From NCBI GenBank assembly GCA_963576735.1, contig OY755198.1:7998001-8062000 (forward strand): a stretch of DNA of 64,000 bases, written 5' to 3'. Shown here piece after piece: positions 1-9,000 of this stretch (position 1 is its first letter; every line of letters starts with the position of its first letter). Position numbers and translations under genes: made by a program. The DNA comes from Bedellia somnulentella. Lineage: Eukaryota; Arthropoda; Insecta; Lepidoptera; Bedelliidae. The notes under the pieces are model-generated. The model was not told where the DNA came from, ran no database searches, and saw nothing but the letters and a program-made list of their open reading frames with translations.

Positions 1-1023
1 AATTGTAAAGTTATGATTTTTTAAAGATTGTTCAACTTTTGTACTTAATGACGTCATCGATTGATAAAATCACGTAGCGTAGTGCAAATGAAGCGAAATG
101 TTTTATAAAAATGTTGCTGATTGCAAAACATATCACGAATTTGTGATGTCAAATGAAATTATTACGATATTATACTAAACAAACCTATGATTTTCGATAT
201 TTTATTAATTAACTGCAAAACCATATGTCTTTGAAACAACATTGAAGGTCAAACACTGTTACAGTTTTTTGATAAAATAACAATCATCTTAGCTTCAATT
301 GATATAATTTCAAGAAAATATTGTTTATAACCATAATATCTCGAAATGGTTTTGTAATCAGCATCACTTTAGTAAAACTTTGCATACCGAATTATAGCCG
401 TGAGTGTATGTTATTTAACTGATTTATAAATTGATATAGAAAAATTTAAATTTAATCATAATAAATTTTGCTTTTTTTATGTGTAAAATACGTACTAGTT
501 AATTTGAAAATTAAATTAATTAGGTGCTGTTCAAAATCCCTAGGTAATGTACCAATTAACTAACAGTAATGATGGATGACATCAAGAAAAACCGCTTCTC
601 TCTCTCTTCCTATAGATGGCTTTACACTACAAAATAATAATGTTCTGCAATTTATACCTACTAGATGAAAACCCGGCTTCGCTCGGGGAAAATATGACTC
701 ATACACATCTAGGTACAAAATGTAGGTAATAATAGAAATTCTTTCTATTTATACTTTTTTATTCTATTATTTTAAAAGGATTTATTATAAGTTTTATTTT
801 AGTCTTCGTTGTAATACTAAATAGCTTTAGTTAAATTAGAATAAATTGGTGTATGGTGGTGATGTACTAAAAAGAATAATTAATTGTATAGAATATTATT
901 ATAATAATTTGTATATTTCATTTATTTTAGAAGCAATATTATTATGAAATAATCAATTTTTTTTATAAGTAAGAAGCAATAAACGTGTCTTAAGAAAGAA
1001 TGTCATTTTTACTGAACTATTAA

Positions 1024-1315
1024 AAACGCTGCCTTGTATTATCGGCTAAGGATAGCACTAACCCATTTCTTTTAGTGGCGACTAAAGGTATTGGGGCTTT
1101 TTGCCGTGTAGTAAGGGCTTAGAATGTCGCTACCCTTTTCTACCCAAGGGTAATTTAAGAGGCGACTGTTTTTAAGTCGTTTTTGGGCGATGCGGGCAGA
1201 GACCCATCACCAACATAAATTATTTTATCATTATTTCCCCACTTTACTTGCAAAAAGTGGTTGAAGGATTTCTCATTCTGAAGCTCTGGCTACCCCGTTA
1301 AGTTTCTCACCGGTA
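1024..1315 (+). repeat. Dispersed repeat 'A' (GGGCGATGCGG core), + strand copy
   Basis: A lepidopteran-type repeat with recognisable landmarks: GGCTAAGGATAGCACTA, AAGAGGCGACT, GGGCGATGCGG, GAGACCCATCACCAAC and a CTCTGGCTACCCC end. This copy seems to start with a partial internal duplication, because the cue 'TAGAATAGCACTA / AAGAGGCGACT' occurs twice. Units 2-6 have equivalents near 7053, 13078, 19108, 25570 and 31416, and unit 7 near 37450. The same family occurs inverted at 3143 and direct at 5711 within each full unit, and outside the array at 44045 and 59216. It has no coding capacity and is probably a SINE or a LINE 3' end. Confidence 0.7.
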
Positions 1316-1523
1316 TTATGTATGTCTGTTGCACTGTAAATCCCGTTTCTGTCATATTAGCACAGGTGAGATCGTAGCTTAACGCACATTTCGCGCTTTT
1401 CAAAAAATCCCGAGAGTCGAAGTTTTGACGACATCCCGCACAGTTCTTCAAGCTACTAGTAGATCGCTTCATTGTGTAAAATAAAAATCTTCTCCGTCTT
1501 CTTGCATTAAATAATAATATCAA
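1290..1523 (-). pseudogene. PHD-type zinc-finger scrap (LINE ORF1-like), truncated
   Basis: A 77-codon minus-strand frame. From an internal Met it reads like the start of the PHD-finger proteins found in ORF1 of some insect non-LTR elements. The Cys pairs C-A-G-C and (C/S)-A-K-C are followed by SYDLTCANM. The frame ends in repeat 'A' before the His-Cys pairs, so the finger cannot fold completely. Copies lie at 7319-7552, 13344-13577, 19374-19607, 25837-26070 and 31681-31914. The first Cys of the second pair is Ser in units 1, 5 and 6 and Cys in units 2-4. I treat it as a non-functional fragment; the mobile-element origin is inferred from family knowledge. Confidence 0.5.
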
Positions 1524-1611
1524 GGTAGGATTAAATAAATATTATCTTGAATCAGAATAAAAATAATATTAAAAACTAAAATAAAAAAGAAGGAGATTTA
1601 TTTTAAAAAAA

Positions 1612-1711
1612 GTATGTCCCGGCTGTGGGATTTGAACCAGAGCTACGCATTCGCACTAGATTTGTGAAAAAAGTATGCACGTCCAAGCACTTTGCTGTTA
1701 CGCCATTTGGT
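1612..1711 (-). repeat. tRNA-like SINE head, minus strand
   Basis: Read on the minus strand, the segment has an A-box-like TGGCGTAACAGC and a perfect B-box core GGTTCAAATCC about 70 bases apart. It is too long and irregular for a cloverleaf tRNA and resembles the tRNA-derived heads of lepidopteran SINEs. Copies follow in each unit (e.g. near 7641, 13666, 19696). In units 5 and 6 a GATA-flanked element has inserted just beyond its right end, at 26263 and 32107. Confidence 0.5.
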
Positions 1712-2094
1712 GGATACATAGAGTGACGAAATGGTGTTACATATCAGACAATTTCCAGGCAATAATGATTTATATAATACACAAGTGAGTCACCAAGTTT
1801 TTTTATTCGGCATCAACAATAGTACAGATCCACAATCTTTTCTTGGCCGGCGGCGACTACTGGTATACTGTCGCCATTTTGAAATTTCGGCCTGTCATTG
1901 TCAGTTAGTTCTTAACTAAATAAAAATTAAAGGGTGACCTACGTATATAATAAATTATCACTTTCATTAATATTTTTTGTAGTGGAAACTTTTTTTCAAA
2001 GACAATTATTTTTATGATGTATCTTTGCTTATTGATAAACGCTTTTATTTCCAGTATTCAATATAAAAATTTATAAAAAATATTATTTATTTTG

Positions 2095-2270
2095 TTAAAT
2101 TTTGTCTAAGTAGGCTAACACCGTCCGAAAAGTTGTGCGCGCATCTATAGTCATGCGGTGCGGGTTACGGGAAGTGGGGAAATGCTCCCGAATAAGATTT
2201 CTATACACTGATGCGTGGGTTCTAATCCTAATGCGGGGATGTACCAATGTGTCATTTCTTAAGTCATAAC
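2095..2270 (+). repeat. Possible tRNA-like SINE head, plus strand
   Basis: Contains a B-box-like GGGTTCTAATCC near 2218 preceded by GC-rich sequence with no clear A box. It lies just upstream of the better preserved SINE at 2292 and may be an older SINE that served as its landing site. Copies sit near 8124, 14149 and 20179; units 5 and 6 lack it because of their 1.9-kb deletion. Confidence 0.35.
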
Positions 2271-2291
2271 TGTCTGACATATAAAAATAAA

Positions 2292-2692
2292 AGGCAAATA
2301 CGACGTGATAGCTTAATAGGTAGAACACCGGTTAACCTGCAAGCGACTAGTGTTCAAGTCCCGGATCGGGCCTACACCAATTTGTCTTTTCTAAAGACAT
2401 ATGTGTGTAATTTATCACGCTTGTTAACGGTGAGGGAAAAAGTCGTGAGGAAACCCACATGGCTGAGTTGTACTTTGTCGTGTGACAGTGTATTCGTAGA
2501 AAACGGCGAAAGGCCTGCCCCCTATCACGTGAGTATACTGTCCATGCAAAGCGTGGGTACTCTGAACACCAGGTGACAGTGTGTGAAGTCAAGTGTGTGT
2601 GTGAAGTCACGTGATGTTCAGAAGTATTAGTACCTCTGCCAAACCCCTTCGGGGGTATTCGGCGTGAACGTTTATGTTATGTTATATGTTAC
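2292..2692 (+). mobile_element. tRNA-derived SINE with LINE-like 3' tail
   Basis: Pol III-type head: A box TAGCTTAATAGG near 2309 and B box GTTCAAGTCC near 2352. The body contains GGTGAGGGAAAAAGTCGTGA, a core I recognise as widespread in lepidopteran SINEs. The tail is CCTCTGCC, then CCCCTTCGGGGG, then CGGCGTGAACGT, then (TTATG)n. That tail parallels the 3' end of the RTE-like LINE at 61798-62520 (minus strand), so the SINE could be copied by that LINE class. Nearly identical copies lie near 8321, 14346 and 20376; tails alone occur near 38003 and 40328. Long frames across it are read-through without protein features. Confidence 0.75.
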
Positions 2693-2934
2693 AAGGTTGT
2701 TAACAGCAATAAAAAAGTGCCCATAAATTCACTGACCCAGCAAAATGAATGAACCAAACGATATTTGATGTTTAGAATTATTTTTTCTGTGCCACCTTTT
2801 TGGGGATCTATGTGTGACTATGAAATGTAAAAGACAGTACACGACAAGGTAAGCCTCTGATTTACAGGATTAAAAAAATGATTTTATGTAGTTACCCACT
2901 TATTAACTCTGAGTGTCACAAGTAACAAATCCTT

Positions 2935-3030
2935 GAGTATAAAATAATGAGTTTGCAGAGAAGAACCATTGGCAGTGTTATCGCTAAAAGCGATCTCTTC
3001 TAGACAACATTTGGGAGGTAAGATAAGCAA
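2935..3030 (-). repeat. Fragment of dispersed repeat 'B' (AAAAGCGATCTCTTC core)
   Basis: Shares TATCGCTAAAAGCGATCTCTTCTAGACAACATTTG-type sequence, cited here in pieces, with the repeat at 63747-63885. That copy ends in (TAGAA)n and is inserted in a gypsy element. Only the end distal to the tail is present here. Equivalents lie near 8964, 14989 and 21019. It is probably the 3' part of a non-LTR element or a SINE using it. Confidence 0.5.
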
Positions 3031-3142
3031 CACAGTCATTCGGGTAGACATACCAGACAAGGGCAAAAATAAATAAATATAATTAGCTTACATTAAAACA
3101 AACTTGCTTACTTACAATAATAGTTATTACATACATCACTAG

Positions 3143-3350
3143 AAGGGGTAGCCAGAGCTAAGGAGTTGGAAACTCCTCAGCCACTTTTGGAAAGTTGAGT
3201 GGGGTAAAGATGGTAAAATAAAGGTTATTGGTGATGGGTCTCCAACCGCATCGCCCAAAAATCTCTTAAAAGCCCCAATACCGTTAGTCGCCTCTTACGT
3301 ACACCCACCGGCAGAAATGGGGTAGTGCAATTATAAGCCGACACTACATA
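3143..3350 (-). repeat. Dispersed repeat 'A', inverted copy
   Basis: Minus-strand copy with all landmarks: GGGGTAGCCAGAGCT, GTTATTGGTGATGGGTCTCC, CGCATCGCCCAAAAA and GTCGCCTCTTACG. With the direct copies at 1024 and 5711 it makes each unit able to fold or pair internally, and it offers sites for ectopic recombination inside the array. Equivalents lie near 9168, 15197 and 21227; units 5 and 6 lack it. Confidence 0.7.
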
Positions 3351-3545
3351 GCAGCTAGTTATTAATGAAATGAATATTATATAATTTGTTTTATTAAGAC
3401 ATTTCAATACTATACTACATAAATTAGCCTGTATGATGTAAAATTATTTCCCTTATAATGGTTAATTTTTATTTACTGGCAATACTAATATCGATGTCAG
3501 CGACGCCCTTACCGGCCAAGATAAGATTGTGGGTCTGTAGCACTT

Positions 3546-3660
3546 ATAAATAAAATATGTTATTAAAGGAAAGAAAAATTTCGCCACTGGCGGGGTTCGA
3601 ACCCGCGACCTTCGGGTATACCCGAAATTTTTCTTTCCTTTAATAACATCTTTTATTTAT
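3546..3660. repeat. Fold-back: 38-bp arms around a tRNA T-arm
   Basis: The left arm (3546-3583) and right arm (3623-3660) are reverse complements with one mismatch. The 39-base loop contains GGCGGGGTTCGAACCCGCG, a T-arm/B-box sequence in minus orientation. Copies lie at 9571-9685, 15600-15714 and 21630-21744; units 5 and 6 lost it. A fuller relative at 54354-54473 keeps more of the tRNA-like loop, and one at 39145-39256 has a nearly complete tRNA-like loop between shorter arms. This suggests a small family of fold-backs that carry or captured a tRNA-derived sequence. Confidence 0.75.
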
Positions 3661-3785
3661 GAGTAATAATCCCCACATGAGGAATTCATGTCAAAAAACA
3701 TTAAATAGTAGCACTTGTACGCTATTGTATTGAGAATGTTAATTTTGAACACTTAACGGTTAAAAGTTAACTAACGGGCAACGGG

Positions 3786-3895
3786 CCAAGTATAGAACCT
3801 TGAGGAACATCTCTATTTCTGATCCTTCCGACGTAGTTCCATTAATATCAACCTTTAAAATTGTTTAATAAGATATGATGCCATTAAATTGGCAT
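3786..3895 (-). pseudogene. Reverse-transcriptase scrap of a non-LTR retrotransposon
   Basis: On the minus strand this reads DVPQGSILGP, the conserved RT motif preceding the 'FLIYINDL' block, then breaks off. The same DNA continues into a longer RT fragment at 60953-61455, which shows that the unit contains a truncated piece of that LINE. Copies: near 9811, 15840, 21870, 27130 and 32976. It is far too short to function. Confidence 0.75.
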
Positions 3896-4092
3896 GTATT
3901 TAACGCGGCGACAAATTGATACCATTCCGGGTTCCGGGTCGTAAAAAAACTGAAAATGGATAGTAAATAATCTACTTTGGCGACTAATTAGAGGTAGCTT
4001 CTTAACTAGAAAGCGGCGGCTTTTTAATGAGTTTTGAGCACAGATGTACTAATAAAACCTTAGATAAGTCACGCGCGCTCATAAGTGGCACT

Positions 4093-4120
4093 TATAAATA
4101 GGGCTAAATGGCTCAACCAA
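4093..4120 (+). promoter_or_regulatory. Candidate core promoter (TATA box and initiator)
   Basis: TATAAATAGGG is followed about 25 bases later by CTTTAGTCGCACTCG, which resembles an arthropod initiator, and about 100 bases later by the ATG of a THAP-type first exon. GC content rises across this stretch compared with the AT-rich surroundings. The promoter is repeated in every unit (TATA near 10118, 16147, 22177, 27450 and 33296). It may drive non-coding transcription of the array; no expression data are available here. Confidence 0.5.
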
Positions 4121-4201
4121 CTTTAGTCGCACTCGCACACTAGCTGCGCCGTCGCGATCGTTCACTTGTTTTGGCGTGTTTGTTTATCAAAATAATCGAG
4201 A

Positions 4202-4278
4202 ATGCCGTCGTGTGTGATGAGGTTTTGCACAAACTATAGTCGAAAAACTACTTAAAGTCACGGGATTACTTATCATTC
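4202..4278 (+). pseudogene. THAP-domain first exon with in-frame stop
   Basis: The frame starts MPSCVMRFC, with the Met-Pro...Cys-x4-Cys start of THAP zinc fingers, continues to a TAA at codon 18 (4253-4255), and then resumes as S-(H/D)-G-I-T-Y-H before a good splice donor (GTAAGT at 4279). A pyrimidine-poor candidate acceptor, AATTTAG, follows near 4328, but the next exon does not continue the THAP fold (no FPKDP block). Copies start at 10227, 16256, 22286, 27560 and 33404, all with the same stop. The gene was therefore broken before the array expanded. It is probably the 5' end of a THAP transposon or host THAP gene carried as cargo. Confidence 0.6.
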
Positions 4279-4879
4279 GTAAGTATTATAAATTTTCAAC
4301 GTTTTAATTATAATTTATAATAAATTTAGGTGTAAGGTGTCATAAAATAGAAGAAGTATTGTGCGTGTCAAGCGGTCGTCTTAAGGTCATATTTCACGTC
4401 GATGCAGAGAAAATATGTTTGTCTCTTTTTAGCGCTTGCTATGAAATGTGCTATCTCGCTTACATTTCAAATATATTTCTTGGTGTGTTGTTTGGATATA
4501 TTTCTAGTGGTGTGCGTGCAATCAGTGCCACTCGTAAGCGCGGGTTTTTATCTATTTATATCTAGGTATTTAGTACATCTATGGTTTTGAGGTTTTATTT
4601 AAATTTTATCTGGCAGTGATTTTCTTTTGTGGCAATTGAATTTCTTCTCAGGCGACAAATTATTGGCGGATAAAAAAGTTAAAATAGGCTTTCATAAATT
4701 CTAAAATGGGGTTGTGTATAAACATGACCAAGGTCTGAAATAAATACAAACAAGATCTTAAAAAAATACTTTTGGCTACATTTGTAGGGATCTAAATTAA
4801 CCAAATTGTGTCTTGCTATAAAACTATTCTTGGTCTATTTTATTAACATTCCCTCTTTTAAATGAACCTACACAACTTA

Positions 4880-5085
4880 ACTTAACCTAACAGCGTGTCG
4901 ACGTCACAAGACGCTTCGCGGGGGGACACAAGCTAACCCTAACCTAACGTAGCACAAATACAATTGTGGTGATTAATTGTTTTTTAATGCGTGCGTTCCT
5001 TTCCCCCCTCTGTTTTCCTTCCCTAACTTAATGGCGTCTGCCCATTAGGCTGGGTGAAGCAACTTTTAACCTAACCTAATTTATT
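4880..5085. repeat. AACCTAACCTAA-bordered GC-rich segment
   Basis: A GC-rich island bordered by short (CCTAA)-like words (AACTTAACCTAAC on the left, AACCTAACCTAAT on the right), with GTCGACGTC and a CGCTTCGCGGGG hairpin. In units 4 and 6 the hairpin is a longer perfect one (CCCCGCTTCGCGGGG). It may be a decayed transposon whose ends carry CCTAA words. Similar words border the GC-rich core of the GATA element at 26263. Equivalents lie near 10905, 16930, 23360, 29235 and 35760. Confidence 0.35.
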
Positions 5086-5710
5086 TTATTTTTATTAATT
5101 TTTACTTCAATACACATAATATGTAATTTACTTAATATTATAGTCACAAAAATAAAAAAGCGAGCGAGCGCAATTGCCGCCTTTTCAAAATTTACGAATC
5201 TGCAAACAATATTCTAATATCCAAATACATTATTATAATACCCATTTTCAGTTTTAAAGCTACCTAAAAATCGCTGCCAGATGTGTATTTAATCCAATAG
5301 TTGCCAGTGAAGAATGTATGATATCCCCTCGGAAAAATTAGTCGCCACATTAGGTTTTATAATACCTTAACCAGTTTTACACTGATCCCGCTTGATTTAT
5401 TTGATACCTCACAGTAGCAGCCGTTTTTTTAGGTTTTTGATCCTAGCATTTTGTTGCTTGTATAGTTTAATAGTTGCTAAGATATTTAATCACTGCAAAG
5501 TTAGTTTTTTTGTGACTTAATAGAAAGTTGCCTAAAAAGGATTTCAGTTGCAGTGTTAAATATTTGCCCATTAAATTCAGTGCTTTAGAACTAGAAACTC
5601 TTCAGTTACATTTGAAAGTTGACATAATTAACTATTAGTACTTGTAATAGGTATAATAATAAAAGAAACAAATGGTTTTTATTAGTAGGTTATATTAAAA
5701 TAAAGTTATT

Positions 5711-5926
5711 TGCTGTGTAGTGTCGGCTTAGAATAGCACTATCCCATTTCTATCCGTGTGTGTACGTAAGAGGCGACTAAGTATATTGGGTTTTTTTAGG
5801 GATTTTTGGGCGATGCGGTTGGAGACCCATCACCAACAACCTTTATTTTACCATCTTTTCCCAAATCAACTTCCAAAAGTGGCTGAGGATTTTCTTATAC
5901 CTAAGCTCTGGCTACCCCTTCCAGGG
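5711..5926 (+). repeat. Dispersed repeat 'A', second direct copy
   Basis: Contains GTGTCGGCTTAGAATAGCAC, GTAAGAGGCGACTAAG, GGGCGATGCGGTTGGAGACC and the CTCTGGCTACCCCTT end. Equivalents lie at ~11736, 17766, 24225, 30069 and 36613. Variants in this copy separate the two unit subtypes (AAGTATATTGGG in units 1-3, AAGGATATTGGG in units 4-6). Confidence 0.7.
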
Positions 5927-6029
5927 AATTCAGTATGCAAAGTTTTTTTTGGTATTTATGAAATATTTTTATTCGATAGTCAACACGAAAATAAAAGACT
6001 AATTTGAATATTTTCCATTTAAAATGAGT

Positions 6030-9000
6030 AATTGTAAAGTTATGATTTTTTAAAGATTGTTCAACTTTTGTACTTAATGACGTCATCGATTGATAAAATC
6101 ACGTAGCGTAGTGCAAATGAAGCGAAATGTTTTATAAAAATGTTGCTGATTGCAAAACATATCACGAATTTGTGATGTCAAATGAAATTATTACGATATT
6201 ATACTAAACAAACCTATGATTTTCGATATTTTATTAATTAACTGCAAAACCATATGTCTTTGAAACAACATTGAAGGTCAAACACTGTTACAGTTTTTTG
6301 ATAAAATAACAATCATCTTAGCTTCAATTGATATAATTTCAAGAAAATATTGTTTATAACCATAATATCTCGAAATGGTTTTGTAATCAGCATCACTTTA
6401 GTAAAACTTTGCATACCGAATTATAGCCGTGAGTGTATGTTATTTAACTGATTTATAAATTGATATAGAAAAATTTAAATTTAATCATAATAAATTTTGC
6501 TTTTTTTATGTGTAAAATACGTACTAGTTAATTTGAAAATTAAATTAATTAGGTGCTGTTCAAAATCCCTAGGTAATGTACCAATTAACTAACAGTAATG
6601 ATGGATGACATCAAGAAAAACCGCTTCTCTCTCTCTTCCTATAGATGGCTTTACACTACAAAATAATAATGTTCTGCAATTTATACCTACTAGATGAAAA
6701 CCCGGCTTCGCTCGGGGAAAATATGACTCATACACATCTAGGTACAAAATGTAGGTAATAATAGAAATTCTTTCTATTTATACTTTTTTATTCTATTATT
6801 TTAAAAGGATTTATTATAAGTTTTATTTTAGTCTTCGTTGTAATACTAAATAGCTTTAGTTAAATTAGAATAAATTGGTGTATGGTGGTGATGTACTAAA
6901 AAGAATAATTAATTGTATAGAATATTATTATAATAATTTGTATATTTCATTTATTTTAGAAGCAATATTATTATGAAATAATCAATTTTTTTTATAAGTA
7001 AGAAGCAATAAACGTGTCTTAAGAAAGAATGTCATTTTTACTGAACTATTAAAAACGCTGCCTTGTATTATCGGCTAAGGATAGCACTAACCCATTTCTT
7101 TTAGTGGCGACTAAAGGTATTGGGGCTTTTTGCCGTGTAGTAAGGGCTTAGAATGTCACTACCCTTTTCTACCCAAGGGTAATTTAAGAGGCGACTGTTT
7201 TTAAGTCGTTTTTGGGCGATGCGGGCAGAGACCCATCACCAACATAAATTATTTTATCATTATTTCCCCACTTTACTTGCAAAAAGTGGTTGAAGGATTT
7301 CTCATTCTGAAGCTCTGGCTACCCCGTTAAGTTTCTGACCGGTATTATGTATGTCTGTTGCACTGTAAATCCCGTTTCTGTCATATTAGCACAGGTGAGA
7401 TCGTAGCTTAACGCACATTTCGCGCATTTCAAAAAATCCCGAGAGTCGAAGTTTTGACGACATCCCGCACAGTTCTTCAAGCTACTAGTAGATCGCTTCA
7501 TTGTGTAAAATAAAAATCTTCTCCGTCTTCTTGCATTAAATAATAATATCAAGGTAGGATTAAATAAATATTATCTTGAATCAGAATAAAAATAATATTA
7601 AAAACTAAAATAAAAAAGAAGGAGATTTATTTTAAAAAAAGTATGTCCCGGCTGTGGGATTTGAACCAGAGCTACGCATTCGCACTAGATTTGTGAAAAA
7701 AGTATGCACGTCCAAGCACTTTGCTGTTACGCCATTTGGTGGATACATAGAGTGACGAAATGGTGTTACATATCAGACAATTTCCAGGCAATAATGATTT
7801 ATATAATACACAAGTGAGTCACCAAGTTTTTTTATTCGGCATCAACAATAGTACAGATCCACAATCTTTTCTTGGCCGGCGGCGACTACTGGTATACTGT
7901 CGCCATTTTGAAATTTCGGCCTGTCATTGTCAGTTAGTTCTTAACTAAATAAAAATTAAAGGGTGACCTACGTATATAATAAATTATCACTTTCATTAAT
8001 ATTTTTTGTAGTGGAAACTTTTTTTCAAAGACAATTATTTTTATGATGTATCTTTGCTTATTGATAAACTCTTTTATTTCCAGTATTCAATATAAAAATT
8101 TATAAAAAATATTATTTATTTTGTTAAATTTTGTCTAAGTAGGCTAACACCGTCCGAAAAGTTGTGCGCGCATCTATAGTCATGCGGTGCGGGTTACGGG
8201 AAGTGGGGAAATGCTCCCGAATAAGATTTCTATACACTGATGCGTGGGTTCTAATCCTAATGCGGGGATGTACCAATGTGTCATTTCTTAAGTCATAACT
8301 GTCTGACATATAAAAATAAAAGGCAAATACGACGTGATAGCTTAATAGGTAGAACACCGGTTAACCTGCAAGCGACTAGTGTTCAAGTCCCGGATCGGGC
8401 CTACACCAATTTGTCTTTTCTAAAGACATATGTGTGTAATTTATCACGCTTGTTAACGGTGAGGGAAAAAGTCGTGAGGAAACCCACATGGCTGAGTTGT
8501 ACTTTGTCGTGTGACAGTGTATTCGTAGAAAACGGCGAAAGGCCTGCCCCCTATCACGTGAGTATACTGTCCATGCAAAGCGTGGGTACTCTGAACACCA
8601 GGTGACAGTGTGTGAAGTCAAGTGTGTGTGTGAAGTCACGTGATGTTCAGAAGTATTAGTACCTCTGCCAAACCCCTTCGGGGGTATTCGGCGTGAACGT
8701 TTATGTTATGTTATATGTTACAAGGTTGTTAACAGCAATAAAAAAGTGCCCATAAATTCACTGACCCAGCAAAATGAATGAACCAAACGATATTTGATGT
8801 TTAGAATTATTTTTTCTGTGCCACCTTTTTGGGGATCTATGTGTGACTATGAAATGTAAAAGACAGTACACGACAAGGTAAGCCTCTGATTTACAGGATT
8901 AAAAAAATGATTTTATGTAGTTACCCACTTATTAACTCTGAGTGTCACAAGTAACAAATCCTTGAGTATAAAATAATGAGTTTGCAGAGAAGAACCATTG

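Larger units (their letters stand above)
1..6029 (+). repeat. Array unit 1 (complex tandem repeat, ~6.03 kb)
   Basis: First complete unit in the window; the phase is arbitrary because the array already runs in from the left edge. The sequence starting at base 1 recurs at 6030, 12055, 18085, 24541 and 30385 in the same orientation. By eye, units 1-3 differ at only a few sites. Unit 1 has private variants such as AAAGTCACGGG (AAAGTGACGGG in all others) near 4257 and GTTTCTCACCGG near 1304. No intact gene lies in the unit. It is a mosaic of SINE pieces, a PHD-finger scrap, tRNA-like sequences, a reverse-transcriptase scrap, and a TATA box plus THAP exon, each annotated here once with its positions in the other units. 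The first ~1.0 kb is AT-rich and holds nothing I recognise except a short RTE-like scrap near 660-692. Confidence 0.95.

Noticed and set aside
2247..2576. 109-codon frame repeated in units 1-4
   Set aside because: It lies over the tRNA-derived SINE, begins in its flank and has no domain; its conservation only reflects the recent duplication of the array.
4359..4590. Overlapping frames of 62-68 codons after the THAP exon, repeated in all units
   Set aside because: Hydrophobic-looking but without signal-peptide logic or conserved motifs. Insertions in units 4-6 change their ends freely, so no constraint is visible.
4888..5085. CCTAA words as telomere repeats
   Set aside because: The insect telomere repeat is long (TTAGG)n; here only two or three units occur at each side of a GC-rich segment, and the same words border a GATA-flanked element. 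They are more likely parts of transposon ends.
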